From Geodermatophilus marinus (GTDB lineage: Bacteria > Actinomycetota > Actinomycetes > Mycobacteriales > Geodermatophilaceae): a stretch of 64,000 bases of DNA. The stretch spans positions 1 through 64,000 of the forward strand of contig NZ_QVQH01000001.1 of the NCBI RefSeq assembly GCF_003428645.1, in the 5' to 3' direction. Made by a program: the position numbers and the translations under genes. Below the pieces are notes generated by a model. The model was given only the letters and a program-made list of their open reading frames with translations, had not been told where the DNA came from and did not search any database. Numbering within the stretch: the first letter of the stretch is position 1; the number at the start of each line of letters is the position of its first letter. This document shows positions 33,190 through 42,104 of this stretch, piece by piece.

Positions 33190-34902
33190 ATGTCCACCAC
33201 CGCTCCTGCCACCGGCCCCGCGCCCACCCCGGCGGGCCCCGTCGTGCTCCCCGGCACCCCCGTCGTCCCCGGCGTCGTCCTGGGGCCGGTGGTCCGCCCC
33301 TCCGGCACCGTGGTCCTCCCGGCCGACGAGGGGGCGACCGTCCCCGAGGACGGCCGGGGCGCGGAGAAGGAGCGCTTCTCCGCCGCGGCCTCGGCCGTGG
33401 CCGACCGGCTCTCCGAGCGCGCCGCGGGTGCGACGGGGGTGAGCGCGGAGGTGCTGGCGGCGACGGCGGGGCTGGCCCGCGACCGCGGCCTGCTCTCGGC
33501 CGTCGAGCAGCGGATCGACGCCGGCGCCCCGGCCGCCGTGGCCACGGTCGGGGCCGCCCAGCAGTTCGTCGACCTCTTCACCTCCCTCGGGGGCGTCATG
33601 GCCGAGCGGGTCACCGACGTCCGGGACGTCCGGGACCGGATCGTCGCGCAGCTGACCGGGCAGGGCGAGCCGGGCGTCCCGCGGCCGCAGACCCCGTCGG
33701 TGCTCCTGGCCGACGACCTGGCGCCGGCCGACACCGCCGGGCTCGACCCCGAGCGCGTCGTCGGCCTGGCGACCCGGCTCGGCGGCACCACCAGCCACAC
33801 CGCGATCATCGCCCGCCAGCTCGGGCTGCCCTGCGTGGTGGCCGTCGGCGGGCTCGACGACGTGCCCGAGGGTGCGACCGTCCTGCTCGACGGGGAGCGG
33901 GGCACGGTGACCGTGGACCCCGAGCCGGGCGAGGCGCAGGCCCGGGTCGAGGCCGCCCGCGCCGCCGCAGCCGCGCTGGCGTCCTACCGCGGCCCCGGCC
34001 GGACCGGGGACGGGCTCGAGGTCAAGGTGCTGGCCAACGTGCAGGACGGCGCCGGAGCGCGGGCCGCTGCGGCCAAGCACGCGGAGGGTGTCGGGCTGCT
34101 GCGCACCGAGCTGGCGTTCCTCAGCCGCGCCGAGGAGCCCACCGTCGAGGAGCAGGCCGCGGGCTACGCGGAGGTGTTCGAGGCGTTCCCCGGGCAGCGC
34201 GTCGTCGTCCGGACCCTCGACGCCGGCTCGGACAAGCCGCTGGCCTTCGCGACGATGCCGGACGAGGAGAACCCGGCCCTCGGCGTGCGCGGCCTGCGGG
34301 TCGCCCGCCGGGACCCCGGGCTGCTGGAGCGGCAGCTGGACGCGATCGCCGAGGGTGCCCGGCGGGCGGGTGCGCAGCCGTGGGTGATGGCACCGATGGT
34401 CGCCACCGTCGCCGAGGCCCGGGACTTCGCCGACCGGGTGCGCGACCGCGGGATGGTCCCCGGCGTCATGGTCGAGGTGCCCTCGGCGGCGCTGCAGGCC
34501 GAGCGGCTGCTGCGGCACGTCGACTTCCTGTCGATCGGCACCAACGACCTCTCGCAGTACACCCTGGCCGCCGACCGGCTCTCCGCCGACCTCGCCGACC
34601 TCACCGACCCCTGGCAGCCGGCCCTGCTGGCCCTGGTCCAGGTCACCGCGGAGGCAGGTCGGGGGGCCGGCAAGTCCGTCGGGGTGTGCGGGGAGGCCGC
34701 CGCGGACCCGCTGCTGGCCTGCGTGCTGGTCGGCCTCGGCGTCACCTCGCTGTCCTGCGCGGCCTCGTCCGTGGCCGGTGTGGGCGCCCGGCTGGCCACC
34801 GTGACCTCGGACGACTGCCGACGGGCGGCCGACGCGGCGCTGGCCGCCGACGACCCGGCCGGGGCGCGGGCGGCGGTCCGGCGGAGCCTGGCGATCGACT
34901 GA
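33190..34902 (+). CDS. ptsI: PTS Enzyme I (phosphoenolpyruvate-protein phosphotransferase)
   Basis: 570 aa. N-terminal phosphohistidine/HPr-binding region with His203 (GGTTSHTAIIARQLGLP), then the PEP-binding barrel with LRTELAFLSR, RTLDAGSDKPL and FLSIGTNDLSQYTLA, and the catalytic Cys in VGVCGEAAADP. It takes phosphate from PEP and gives it to HPr. A Pro-rich 20-residue head precedes the domain. The ATG follows GCGAGG. Having EI, HPr and the only visible EII in one locus suggests a dedicated fructose PTS. Transcription is divergent from fruR. Confidence 0.96.
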   Translation: MSTTAPATGPAPTPAGPVVLPGTPVVPGVVLGPVVRPSGTVVLPADEGATVPEDGRGAEKERFSAAASAVADRLSERAAGATGVSAEVLAATAGLARDRGLLSAVEQRIDAGAPAAVATVGAAQQFVDLFTSLGGVMAERVTDVRDVRDRIVAQLTGQGEPGVPRPQTPSVLLADDLAPADTAGLDPERVVGLATRLGGTTSHTAIIARQLGLPCVVAVGGLDDVPEGATVLLDGERGTVTVDPEPGEAQARVEAARAAAAALASYRGPGRTGDGLEVKVLANVQDGAGARAAAAKHAEGVGLLRTELAFLSRAEEPTVEEQAAGYAEVFEAFPGQRVVVRTLDAGSDKPLAFATMPDEENPALGVRGLRVARRDPGLLERQLDAIAEGARRAGAQPWVMAPMVATVAEARDFADRVRDRGMVPGVMVEVPSAALQAERLLRHVDFLSIGTNDLSQYTLAADRLSADLADLTDPWQPALLALVQVTAEAGRGAGKSVGVCGEAAADPLLACVLVGLGVTSLSCAASSVAGVGARLATVTSDDCRRAADAALAADDPAGARAAVRRSLAID

Positions 34903-35031
34903 ACCCCACCCCGCCGGGTGAACATCCGTCGACGTGTAGCGCACCTCACCTGCGTTCCTTCGGAATATCCCGCCGTCTCCCTGGTTTATTCAGGGTGTCA
35001 GTCCCCCGACGGCACGAGAGAAGGACCCGAG

Positions 35032-35181
35032 ATGAGCAGCGTCACCACCCGCTGGCGGCAGCGTCGGCAGGCGGCGCGCACGCGCCGGGCGCTGGACCGC
35101 GCCCTGGCGCGCACCAGCAGCCCCGCCATGCGCGACGAGCTGTTGACGATGGCCAACCGCGGCGGCTTCGACCTCCGCTGA
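35032..35181 (+). CDS. Small basic protein
   Basis: 49 aa, starting MSSVTTRWRQRRQAARTRRALDR; Arg-rich helical N-terminal half and conserved-looking end AMRDELLTMANRGGFDLR. The ATG has AAGGA upstream and third codon positions are G/C. Similar tiny Arg-rich proteins are common in Geodermatophilaceae genomes; function unknown, nucleic acid or membrane binding possible. It is followed at once by a strong terminator, which supports a real independent transcript. Confidence 0.65.
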   Translation: MSSVTTRWRQRRQAARTRRALDRALARTSSPAMRDELLTMANRGGFDLR

Positions 35182-35198
35182 GCGCGGACCCCGCCCGG

Positions 35199-35236
35199 CG
35201 CGACCCCGGTCTCCCGCCCCGGAGACCGGGGTCGCG
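35199..35236 (+). terminator. Strong 16-bp hairpin terminator
   Basis: CGCGACCCCGGTCTCC (35199-35214) pairs perfectly with 35221-35236 across the 6-nt loop CGCCCC, 18 bp after the small-protein stop. Confidence 0.9.
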
Positions 35237-35370
35237 CGCCGTCCGGGGCGGGACCGCTCTCGGTGGTGCTCCCCCCTTGGGGGTGCTCCGCTCAACCCCC
35301 CGGACCCCGCTGCCGAACCACCGGGCGTGAAGACATCGGACCGGGTCGTCCCGCTCGTCGGCGGTGCACG

Positions 35371-37431
35371 GTGAGCGACCCGCGGCCGGCCGAGCCGCGC
35401 GAGACCTCGGGCGCGACCACCGGTCTGCTGCTCGGGTACGTCCGCCAGCACGGTGGCGACGCCGCCGTCGCGGAGGTGCTCCGGCGGGCGGGGAGCACGC
35501 ACACGGCCGAGGAGCTGTCGCACCCGTCGTCCTGGACGAGCTACGACACCCGCATCCGGCTGTTCGCCGCCGCCACGGAGGTGCTCGGCGACCCGGACAC
35601 GATGTTCCGGGTCGGCCGCGAGGCGCTGAGCTCCGGGATGAACCCCGCGCTCGTCCTGGTGGTGCGGGCGATGGGGTCGCCCCGGCAGGTCTTCCGCAGG
35701 CTGCCGCCGGCGGTGGCCAAGTTCTCGACGACGTCCACCATGGAGATCCTGGACGCCGGTGCCGCATCGGCGACCATCCGGTTCACCCTGCACCCGGGCT
35801 ACGTCCACTCGCGGCTGGACTGCCTCTACGTGCAGGGGCTCGTCGGGATGGTGCCGACCATCTTCGGGCTGCCCCCCGCCGAGGTGGTGCACGAGGAGTG
35901 CCAGTCCGACGGGCACCCGGCCTGCCTCTACCACCTGACGTGGGCGCGCCGTCTCCGCCTGGGCACGCGCCGCCGCGACCGGCGTGCCGCCGATCCCGAG
36001 CTGCAGGCGCTCCGGGAGCAGCTGCGCACCCTGCAGACGGCGGCCACCGAGCTCGTCGCCAGCGACGACCTGGGCACCGTGCTGCAGCGGATCGTGGTCC
36101 GCGCGGCCGAGGCGGTGCTCGCCCCGGCCCACCTGCTCGCGGTGGCCGACCCCGCGGGCGGCCGCCCCCTCGTGCACAGCGCCGGGCTGCCGGAGGACGC
36201 GGTTCCCGGCCTGGCGGCGCGGCTGCTGGCCGGTGAGGACCTCGGGCCGGACGTCGTGGCGGTCGACGTGGCCTCGGCCCGACGTCGGCACGGCCGGCTG
36301 GCCGCCCTCTACGCCCCCGGTGTCGGTCTCCTCGGGGACGAGGCGGCGATGCTGGCGGCGTACGCCGGCCACGCCGCCGCGGCGCTGGACCTGCTGATGG
36401 TGCGGGACTCCGCCCGCCTCGAGGCCGACCGGGCGGGCCGGCTGCTGGCGCTGGCCCACGAGCTGGCCGGGGCCACCGACGCCGCGGCCGTGTGCCGGGT
36501 GGTGGCCGACGCGCTGCCCCGGGTCGTCGGGTGCGACAGCGCCTCGATGCTGCTGTGGGACCCGGCCGGCGCGGCGCTGCACACGGCCGCGACCGTCGGG
36601 CTGTCCCCTCGGGCGCGCGAGCACCTGCTGGCCACCTCGCTGCGCGCCGAGGACGTCCCGGAGCTGGTCGGCATGATCACCGACCGCGAGCCCCGGTTCC
36701 TCGGCACCACCTCGAGCCCCGTGGTGCGCGACCTCCTCGACGTCCTGGGCGTGAGCGAGGGGGTCGCCGTCCCGATCTCCGCCGGGCGCACCTTCCTCGG
36801 GGTGGCCACGGCCTCCTGGCCCGCCGGCCGGGCCCCGGCGTCCCTGGCCGGGGACATCCTCGCCCGGCTGCGCGGCGTCGGTGACCAGGCGGCCACCGCC
36901 CTGCAGCGGGCCCGGCTGCTCGAGACGGTCCGCCACCAGGCCACCCACGACGTCCTCACCGGGCTGCCGAACCGCGGGCTGTTCCTCGACCTGCTCGGCG
37001 GCGCGCTGGCCGCGACCGGCCCGGACGGGCACGTCGGCGTCCTGTTCTGCGACCTCGACCGGTTCAAGGCGGTCAACGACACCCACGGGCACGCCGCCGG
37101 CGACGAGCTGCTCCGGCAGGTCGCGGCGCGGCTGCGCGCGGCGGTCCGGCCGGGCGACAGCGTCGGGCGGCTCAGCGGCGACGAGTTCGCCGTCCTGCTG
37201 CCCGAGCTCTCCCGCCCGGAGGACGCCGACCGGGTGGTGGCCCGGGTGCTCGGGTGCTTCGAGGACACCTTCCGGCTCGACGGGGTCGAGGTGGCGGTCG
37301 GCACCAGCGTCGGCGTGGCCGTGCACAGCGGCGAGTGGGGCAGCGGCGAGGCGCTGCTGCGCCGGGCCGACGAGGCGATGTACCGGCACAAGCACGTCGG
37401 CCGGCAGGGCCCGGAGGCGTTCGACGGCTGA
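35371..37431 (+). CDS. Diguanylate cyclase with GAF sensors
   Basis: 686 aa, soluble. Residues 15-185 resemble a heme-NO-binding/4-vinyl-reductase-like sensor (LLLGYVRQHGGDAAVAEVLRRAG ... Cys pair in EECQSDGHPACLYHL). Two GAF-like domains follow (about 205-350 and 355-520). The GGDEF domain (520-686) has SGDEF (602-606) in place of GGDEF and a product-inhibition I-site RPGD five residues upstream (593-596). It makes cyclic di-GMP from two GTP. The Gly-to-Ser change occurs in some active cyclases. There is no EAL domain. GTG start with a weak ribosome binding site. Convergent with the phosphatase gene, 43 bp away. Confidence 0.9.
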   Translation: MSDPRPAEPRETSGATTGLLLGYVRQHGGDAAVAEVLRRAGSTHTAEELSHPSSWTSYDTRIRLFAAATEVLGDPDTMFRVGREALSSGMNPALVLVVRAMGSPRQVFRRLPPAVAKFSTTSTMEILDAGAASATIRFTLHPGYVHSRLDCLYVQGLVGMVPTIFGLPPAEVVHEECQSDGHPACLYHLTWARRLRLGTRRRDRRAADPELQALREQLRTLQTAATELVASDDLGTVLQRIVVRAAEAVLAPAHLLAVADPAGGRPLVHSAGLPEDAVPGLAARLLAGEDLGPDVVAVDVASARRRHGRLAALYAPGVGLLGDEAAMLAAYAGHAAAALDLLMVRDSARLEADRAGRLLALAHELAGATDAAAVCRVVADALPRVVGCDSASMLLWDPAGAALHTAATVGLSPRAREHLLATSLRAEDVPELVGMITDREPRFLGTTSSPVVRDLLDVLGVSEGVAVPISAGRTFLGVATASWPAGRAPASLAGDILARLRGVGDQAATALQRARLLETVRHQATHDVLTGLPNRGLFLDLLGGALAATGPDGHVGVLFCDLDRFKAVNDTHGHAAGDELLRQVAARLRAAVRPGDSVGRLSGDEFAVLLPELSRPEDADRVVARVLGCFEDTFRLDGVEVAVGTSVGVAVHSGEWGSGEALLRRADEAMYRHKHVGRQGPEAFDG

Positions 37432-37474
37432 CGCGTCCGCCGAGATCCGCGAGCGGCCCCGGCGGGGTCTGCCC

Positions 37475-38320
37475 TCAGTCGCGCAGGCGGGCCCGGAGCG
37501 CGGCCTGCTCGTCCGGCCCGAAGCCGTGCCGGGACAGCCAGCCCAGCGGTCCGCCGTGCCGCTCGTCCAGCAGCGTGAGCAGCCGGTCCATCGTCTCCGC
37601 GCGCGGCGTGTGCACCGAGACGTCCCGGCGCTCCATGTCCTCGGCGTAGGTCGGGGAGGCGGCCAGCTTGGCCACGAGGTCGTGGATCACCTCGGCCGTC
37701 AGCGCGTAGTCGGCGACGATCTCCTCGTGCGGGACCCCCGCGCAGGCCAGCGTGAACATGGCGACCACGCCGGTGCGGTCCTTCCCCGCCGCGCAGTGCA
37801 CCACGGCCGCGCCCCGGGTCTGGGCGGCGATGACCCGCAGGGCGCCGAGCACGTTCTCCGGCCGGTGGGACAGGTAGCCGAGGTAGGAGCGCACCGCGGG
37901 GGGCTCGCCCTGGTCGTCCTCGGCGACCTGGCGGGGCAGCACCGACTCCGCCCAGTCCGCGGGCAGCTCCGGCAGCTCGGCCTCCTCGACGGCGAAGACG
38001 TCGGTGTGGTGCCCGCGCTCGGGCAGCAGGCTGAAGTGCCGGTGGGTGACGGCGGGGTGGGCGCGCAGCGGGCCGCGCCCCTCGAGCAGCACCTCCGCCG
38101 TGGTGCGCAGGTCGACGACCTCCCGCAGGCCGATCTCGTCGACGAGGCGCCGGACGTCGGTGTCGCTGAGCGTCTGCAGGTTGTCGCTGCGCAGCACCCT
38201 GCCGGGGAGGGTCCTCCCGCCGTCGGTGGTGGGCAGGCCGCCGAGGTCGCGGGTGTTGGTGGTCCCGTCGAGGAGCAGCCAGCGGGCGGTGTGCACGTCG
38301 TCGAGAGGGCGGGAGGTCAC
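37475..38320 (-). CDS. Tyrosine/phosphoinositide-type protein phosphatase
   Basis: 281 aa. The P-loop VVHCAAGKDRTGVVAMF contains Cys176 and Arg182 in the C-x5-R signature with the Lys-Asp typical of the PtpB/atypical lipid phosphatase group. An upstream TTNTRDLGGLPT motif matches the same family. It removes phosphate from Tyr, Ser or phosphoinositides; no secretion signal is visible. Start GTG 38320 is the first in frame; a GGAGG touches it directly, so a slightly later start is possible. Confidence 0.88.
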   Translation of the reverse strand: MTSRPLDDVHTARWLLLDGTTNTRDLGGLPTTDGGRTLPGRVLRSDNLQTLSDTDVRRLVDEIGLREVVDLRTTAEVLLEGRGPLRAHPAVTHRHFSLLPERGHHTDVFAVEEAELPELPADWAESVLPRQVAEDDQGEPPAVRSYLGYLSHRPENVLGALRVIAAQTRGAAVVHCAAGKDRTGVVAMFTLACAGVPHEEIVADYALTAEVIHDLVAKLAASPTYAEDMERRDVSVHTPRAETMDRLLTLLDERHGGPLGWLSRHGFGPDEQAALRARLRD

Positions 38321-38478
38321 CCTCCGACGGTACGACCTGGCGGTGGCGTGGGCGTGTCGCCCCGGTGGCCATCGCAACTGCGGGCGACCCGGCAGCTGGG
38401 CACGCCGGGTGCCCGGCGCACGGGTGGGTGCGCCGGGTTGGCGGTGCTGCGGGTCTGGGTCCGGCCCCTCGGTTGTGG

Positions 38479-39687
38479 TCAGGCGGCGGCCAGGGGTTGG
38501 GGGATGCGGATCTCGGTGCCGTCGGGGCGCCAGGTGCGCCAGGCGCCGTCGGGTCGGCGTTCGACCCGGAAGCCGTGGTGGACCTTGGTGTGGTGCCGCT
38601 CGCACAGCAACGCCGAGTTGGCGAGGCTGGTCTCGCCGCCGAGGGCCCACTCGAGTAGGTGGTGCACGTCGCACCAGTGGGTCGGGGCACCGCAGCCGGT
38701 GAACACGCAGCCCCGGTCGCGGCGCTCCACCGCCCGGCGCAGGTGCGGGGGCACCACCCGGTGGGTGCGCCCGACGTCCAGCGGTGCCCCGTCGGGGCCC
38801 ATCACGATGCGGGTGACCGCCCCGTCGCAGGCCAGCCAGCGGGCCCGGGCGGCGGAGACGGTGGCGCCGAACCCCAGCTCCGCGGCGCCGGGGCCGACCG
38901 CGGGGTCGACCAGGTCGGCGGCGCCGAGGACCACGGCCACGTGCGGCTTGACCGTGCGCAGCACCGGCAGGGTGCCGGCGGCGAGCTGGAGATCGCAGAG
39001 CTGGACGAGGGCGTCGGCCTGCGCCTGGGGGCGGGTGCGCTCGTCGCCGGCGCACCGCCCGGCCTGCAGGAGGCTCTCCAGGGCGGCCTGCAGCTTCTCC
39101 CCGCCGGCGGCATCGAGGTCGAACCGGCCCGAGATCGACCCGTCGGCGTGCTTGGCGATGCTCAGCCGGCGGCCCTCGGTGGGGTCGGGTTCGGGGCCGT
39201 CGGGGTCCAGGCCGGTGAGGTAGTGCCGCACCGCCTGCACGAGGTCGGCGTGCGGGCGGGCGGCGGCGACGCCGGTGAGCAGCCGGTCGATCTCCCCGAG
39301 GTCCACGCCGGCGGCCTGTGCGTCGGCGAGGTTCTTCTCGGCGGCCACCGGCGCGATGGTCGCCACCGCCTCGGCGGACACCGCGCCGGCGGCGTGCGCC
39401 TCCGCCAGGGCGGGCAGGGCCTCCAGCGCGCGCCCGGCGCGGACCAGCCCCGCCGCGGCGGAGTGGCTCATCCGCCCGTGCCCGCGCAGCCACGCCTGCA
39501 TGGTCCTCAGCCCGTCGACCTCCGCCGCGCCGGCCAGCTCGCAGGCGCGCACGGTGCGGGCGACCTCGGCGGCGATCCGGTGCTGGGCGACCAGCAGCGC
39601 ACCGAGCCGGTCGAGCAGTTCCGGGCCGAACGCCGAGGCCAGCCCGGCCCCGGCCAGCTCGTCCAGCGCCACCGACAGCGGTTCCAC
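38479..39687 (-). CDS. DUF222-HNH endonuclease (13E12 type)
   Basis: 402 aa. N-terminal DUF222 (about 10-290) with ELLDRLGALLVAQHRIAAE and HGRMSHSAAAGLVRAGRAL; C-terminal HNH (about 330-380) with RDRGCVFTGCGAPTHWCDVHHLLEWALGG and NSALLCERHHTKVHH, giving the two Cys pairs and His triad of a zinc-bound HNH fold. The GTG is preceded by AGGAGGTGAG. The family occurs in many copies in actinobacteria (13E12 repeats in M. tuberculosis), behaving like a selfish or DNA-repair gene. Its promoter carries a LexA-like box at 39714-39729, so SOS induction is expected. Confidence 0.93.
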   Translation of the reverse strand: MEPLSVALDELAGAGLASAFGPELLDRLGALLVAQHRIAAEVARTVRACELAGAAEVDGLRTMQAWLRGHGRMSHSAAAGLVRAGRALEALPALAEAHAAGAVSAEAVATIAPVAAEKNLADAQAAGVDLGEIDRLLTGVAAARPHADLVQAVRHYLTGLDPDGPEPDPTEGRRLSIAKHADGSISGRFDLDAAGGEKLQAALESLLQAGRCAGDERTRPQAQADALVQLCDLQLAAGTLPVLRTVKPHVAVVLGAADLVDPAVGPGAAELGFGATVSAARARWLACDGAVTRIVMGPDGAPLDVGRTHRVVPPHLRRAVERRDRGCVFTGCGAPTHWCDVHHLLEWALGGETSLANSALLCERHHTKVHHGFRVERRPDGAWRTWRPDGTEIRIPQPLAAA

Positions 39688-39713
39688 CGGCCGCTCACCT
39701 CCTGACCTTCGCT

Positions 39714-39735
39714 TCGAACGTGTGTACGAATACTA
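39714..39735 (-). promoter_or_regulatory. LexA (SOS) box and -10 element of the DUF222-HNH gene
   Basis: TCGAAC-N4-GTACGA (39714-39729) matches the actinobacterial/Bacillus-type SOS box TCGAAC-N4-GTTCGA at 11 of 12 arm positions. Immediately upstream in the direction of the gene lies a -10-like TAGTAT (39735-39730), so LexA would cover the start site. It ends 27 bp before the GTG start. Confidence 0.75.
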
Positions 39736-40044
39736 CCGCCCGCCAACGGTCGCCGCTGCACGAATCCCGAGCTCAGCACGCAGTCCACAGATCGCGGGCG
39801 TGGCTTGACGGGGCGGTGCCGGTGCAGGCGGTCCAGGGGGAGGCGCGGAACCGCCGACTTCCCCGTGCTCCGGCGCCTCACGACCCCCGATCGGGTGAGA
39901 TGTGGCGCGCGCCCCCACCCCTCGAGGTGTCGATGTGTGATCACCCGCCATGTGCGGAACGAGATCGGCTCCCTACCGTGTGGTCCAGCCCACGTCCCGG
40001 GCCTGCCGGGACGCCCAGCCGGCCCGCACCCCGAGGAGCACGTG
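39736..40044. other. Divergent intergenic region
   Basis: About 310 bp between the DUF222 gene and the ABC-transporter operon. It must hold the transporter promoter. No obvious dyad or coding frame was found apart from short Pro/Ala-rich chance frames. The ribosome binding site GAGGAG of the binding-protein gene lies at about 40034. Confidence 0.5.
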
Positions 40045-41280
40045 ATGACGCGACGCCGTCCCCGGTCCCGCACCACCGCCGTCTGCCTGGGGGTGACCGG
40101 TGTCCTGGCGATGGCCACCGCCTGCGGCAGCCCGACGGCGGGGAGCGCCGGTGGCGGTGGCGGCGGTGGGGGCGGGGACGAGGGCTCGCCGGTCCAGGTC
40201 GGGCTGGTGACCTCCACCTCCGGTCCGCTGGCCGCCTACGGCGCCCAGTACCTGCAGGGGTTCGAGGCCTGCCTGGACATGGTCACCGACGGCACCGGCG
40301 AGGTCGGCGGCCGGCCGATCGAGGTCATCCAGCGGGACGACGCCGGTGACCCCGCCAAGGCCGTCGCCGAGGCCACCGACCTGATCGGCCAGGGCGTGCA
40401 GATCCTGGCCGGCTCGGCCTCCTCCGGGGTGGCCACGCAGGTGGCCCCGCTCGCGGAGCAGAACGACGTGCTGTTCATCTCCGGTCCGGCCGCCACGGAC
40501 GCCCTCACCGGCGTCAACGACAACACCTTCCGCTCCGGCCGGCAGACCTACCAGGACGTGCGCACAGCCGAGTCCTTCATCGGGGACGCCGCCGGCAAGA
40601 GCGTGCTGGTCTTCGCCCAGGACAGCGCCTTCGGCCAGGCCAACGTCGCCGCGGTCACCGCCGTCCTCGGCGACCAGGGCGGGGCGACCGTCACGCCCCT
40701 GCTCGTCCCGGCCAGCGCCACCGACCTCACGCCGTTCGCCGCGCAGGCCCGCGACGCCGGCGCGGACCTGACCTTCGTCGCCTGGGCCGGGGAGACCGCG
40801 CCCGCCATGTGGCAGGCCATGGGCCAGCAGGGGGTCTTCGACTCCACCAACGTCGTCACCGGCCTGGACCTGCGGGCGTCCTACCCGACCTACGGCGACG
40901 AGGTCGCCGGCCAGCTGAACTTCCTCTCCCACTTCTTCGCCGAGGCCGTGGACAACGAGGTGGCCCAGGGCATGGCCGAGCGGGTCGAGGCCGCCGGCGG
41001 CGAGGTCGACCTCTTCACGCCCGACGGGTGCACGGCCGCCCAGATGATCGCGCGCGCCGTCGAGGAGGGCGGTGGGGACGACGTCACGGCCATGATCGAC
41101 GCCCTCGAGGGCTGGACGTTCGACGGCGTCAAGGGCGAGCTGACCATCCGCGAGGAGGACCACGCCCTGCTGCAGCCGATGTTCCAGGCGCGCCTCGAGC
41201 AGCAGGGCGGCGAGCTCGTCCCCGTCCTCGTCGACACGCTGGACCCGGAGGCGACCGCCCCGCCGGTCGCCTCCTCCTGA
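40045..41280 (+). CDS. ABC importer substrate-binding lipoprotein (LivK-like)
   Basis: 411 aa. Signal peptide with twin-Arg-like basic head (MTRRRPRSR), lipobox-like ATAC (Cys27, with unusual Ala at -3), and a Gly-only linker about 37-45. Then the periplasmic-binding-protein type 6 fold: VGLVTSTSGPLAAYGAQYLQG, GGRPIEVIQRDDAGDP, SASSGVATQVAPLAEQ. It binds a ligand, probably an amino acid or small polar acid, and delivers it to the permeases below. Ligand identity cannot be read from sequence. First gene of a five-gene operon. Confidence 0.93.
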   Translation: MTRRRPRSRTTAVCLGVTGVLAMATACGSPTAGSAGGGGGGGGGDEGSPVQVGLVTSTSGPLAAYGAQYLQGFEACLDMVTDGTGEVGGRPIEVIQRDDAGDPAKAVAEATDLIGQGVQILAGSASSGVATQVAPLAEQNDVLFISGPAATDALTGVNDNTFRSGRQTYQDVRTAESFIGDAAGKSVLVFAQDSAFGQANVAAVTAVLGDQGGATVTPLLVPASATDLTPFAAQARDAGADLTFVAWAGETAPAMWQAMGQQGVFDSTNVVTGLDLRASYPTYGDEVAGQLNFLSHFFAEAVDNEVAQGMAERVEAAGGEVDLFTPDGCTAAQMIARAVEEGGGDDVTAMIDALEGWTFDGVKGELTIREEDHALLQPMFQARLEQQGGELVPVLVDTLDPEATAPPVASS

Positions 41281-41300
41281 CCGGGGCCGGGGGGCAGGAC

Positions 41301-42104
41301 GTGTCCGGACCGGTGGGGAGCCGGGCGGCGGCCCCGACCGCGCCGCCGCCCGGGGCGCCGGTGCTGCAGGTGGCGGGCCTGACCTGCGCCATCGGCGGGG
41401 CGGTGATCGTCTCCGACGTCGGCTTCGACGTGGCGCCGGGCGAGTTCGTGGCCGTCATCGGCCCCAACGGGGCGGGCAAGACGTCGCTGTTCAACCTGCT
41501 CTCCGGGCTGCTCCCGGTCACCTCGGGCAGCGTGACGCTGGACGGCGCCGACATCACGTCGGCGAGCCCGGCGGCACGGGCCCGGCGCGGCCTGGGCCGC
41601 ACCTTCCAGGCCTCGTCGGTCTTCGCGGGGCTGACCGTGGAGGAGAACGTCCGGCTGGCCGCGCAGGCCCGGCTGGGCGGGAGTTTGCGGCCCTGGCAGC
41701 TGGTGCGGCGCACCGACCGCGCGTACGAGGTGGCCGGCCGGGCCCTGGAGCGGGTCCGGCTCGGGCACCGCGCCACCGCCCTGGCCGGCTCCCTCTCCCA
41801 CGGGGACAAGCGCAAGCTGGAGCTGGCCATCCTGCTGGCCACCGACCCGGCCGTCGTGCTGCTCGACGAGCCGATGGCCGGGGTGAGCATCGAGGACGTC
41901 GGCGGACTCACCGAGGTCATTGCGGGCGTGCACCGCGAGGAGGGCCGGACCGTGCTCATGGTCGAGCACCACATGGACGTGCTGCTGGGCCTGGCCGACC
42001 GGGTGGCGGTCATGCACCACGGCTCGCTGCTGGCCCTGGACACCCCCGGGCGGGTCACCGCCGACCCCGCCGTCCAGGAGGCCTACCTGGGGGACGCGCT
42101 GTGA
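41301..42104 (+). CDS. livG: ABC importer ATPase LivG-like
   Basis: 267 aa. Walker A GPNGAGKTS, signature degenerated to LSHGDKRKLE (typical of LivG), Walker B VVLLDEPMAG, H-loop VEHHMDVLL, and the C-terminal BCA_ABC_TP_C tail (VQEAYLGDAL). It powers import with LivF. A ~20-residue Pro/Ala head precedes the domain. GTG start, 20 bp after the binding protein; overlaps livF (GTGA). Confidence 0.93.
   Translation: MSGPVGSRAAAPTAPPPGAPVLQVAGLTCAIGGAVIVSDVGFDVAPGEFVAVIGPNGAGKTSLFNLLSGLLPVTSGSVTLDGADITSASPAARARRGLGRTFQASSVFAGLTVEENVRLAAQARLGGSLRPWQLVRRTDRAYEVAGRALERVRLGHRATALAGSLSHGDKRKLELAILLATDPAVVLLDEPMAGVSIEDVGGLTEVIAGVHREEGRTVLMVEHHMDVLLGLADRVAVMHHGSLLALDTPGRVTADPAVQEAYLGDAL

Noticed and set aside
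39733-39951. 72-codon minus-strand frame between DUF222-HNH and the ABC operon
   Set aside because: Pro/Ala/Gly-rich chance frame upstream of the nuclease promoter, without ribosome binding site.
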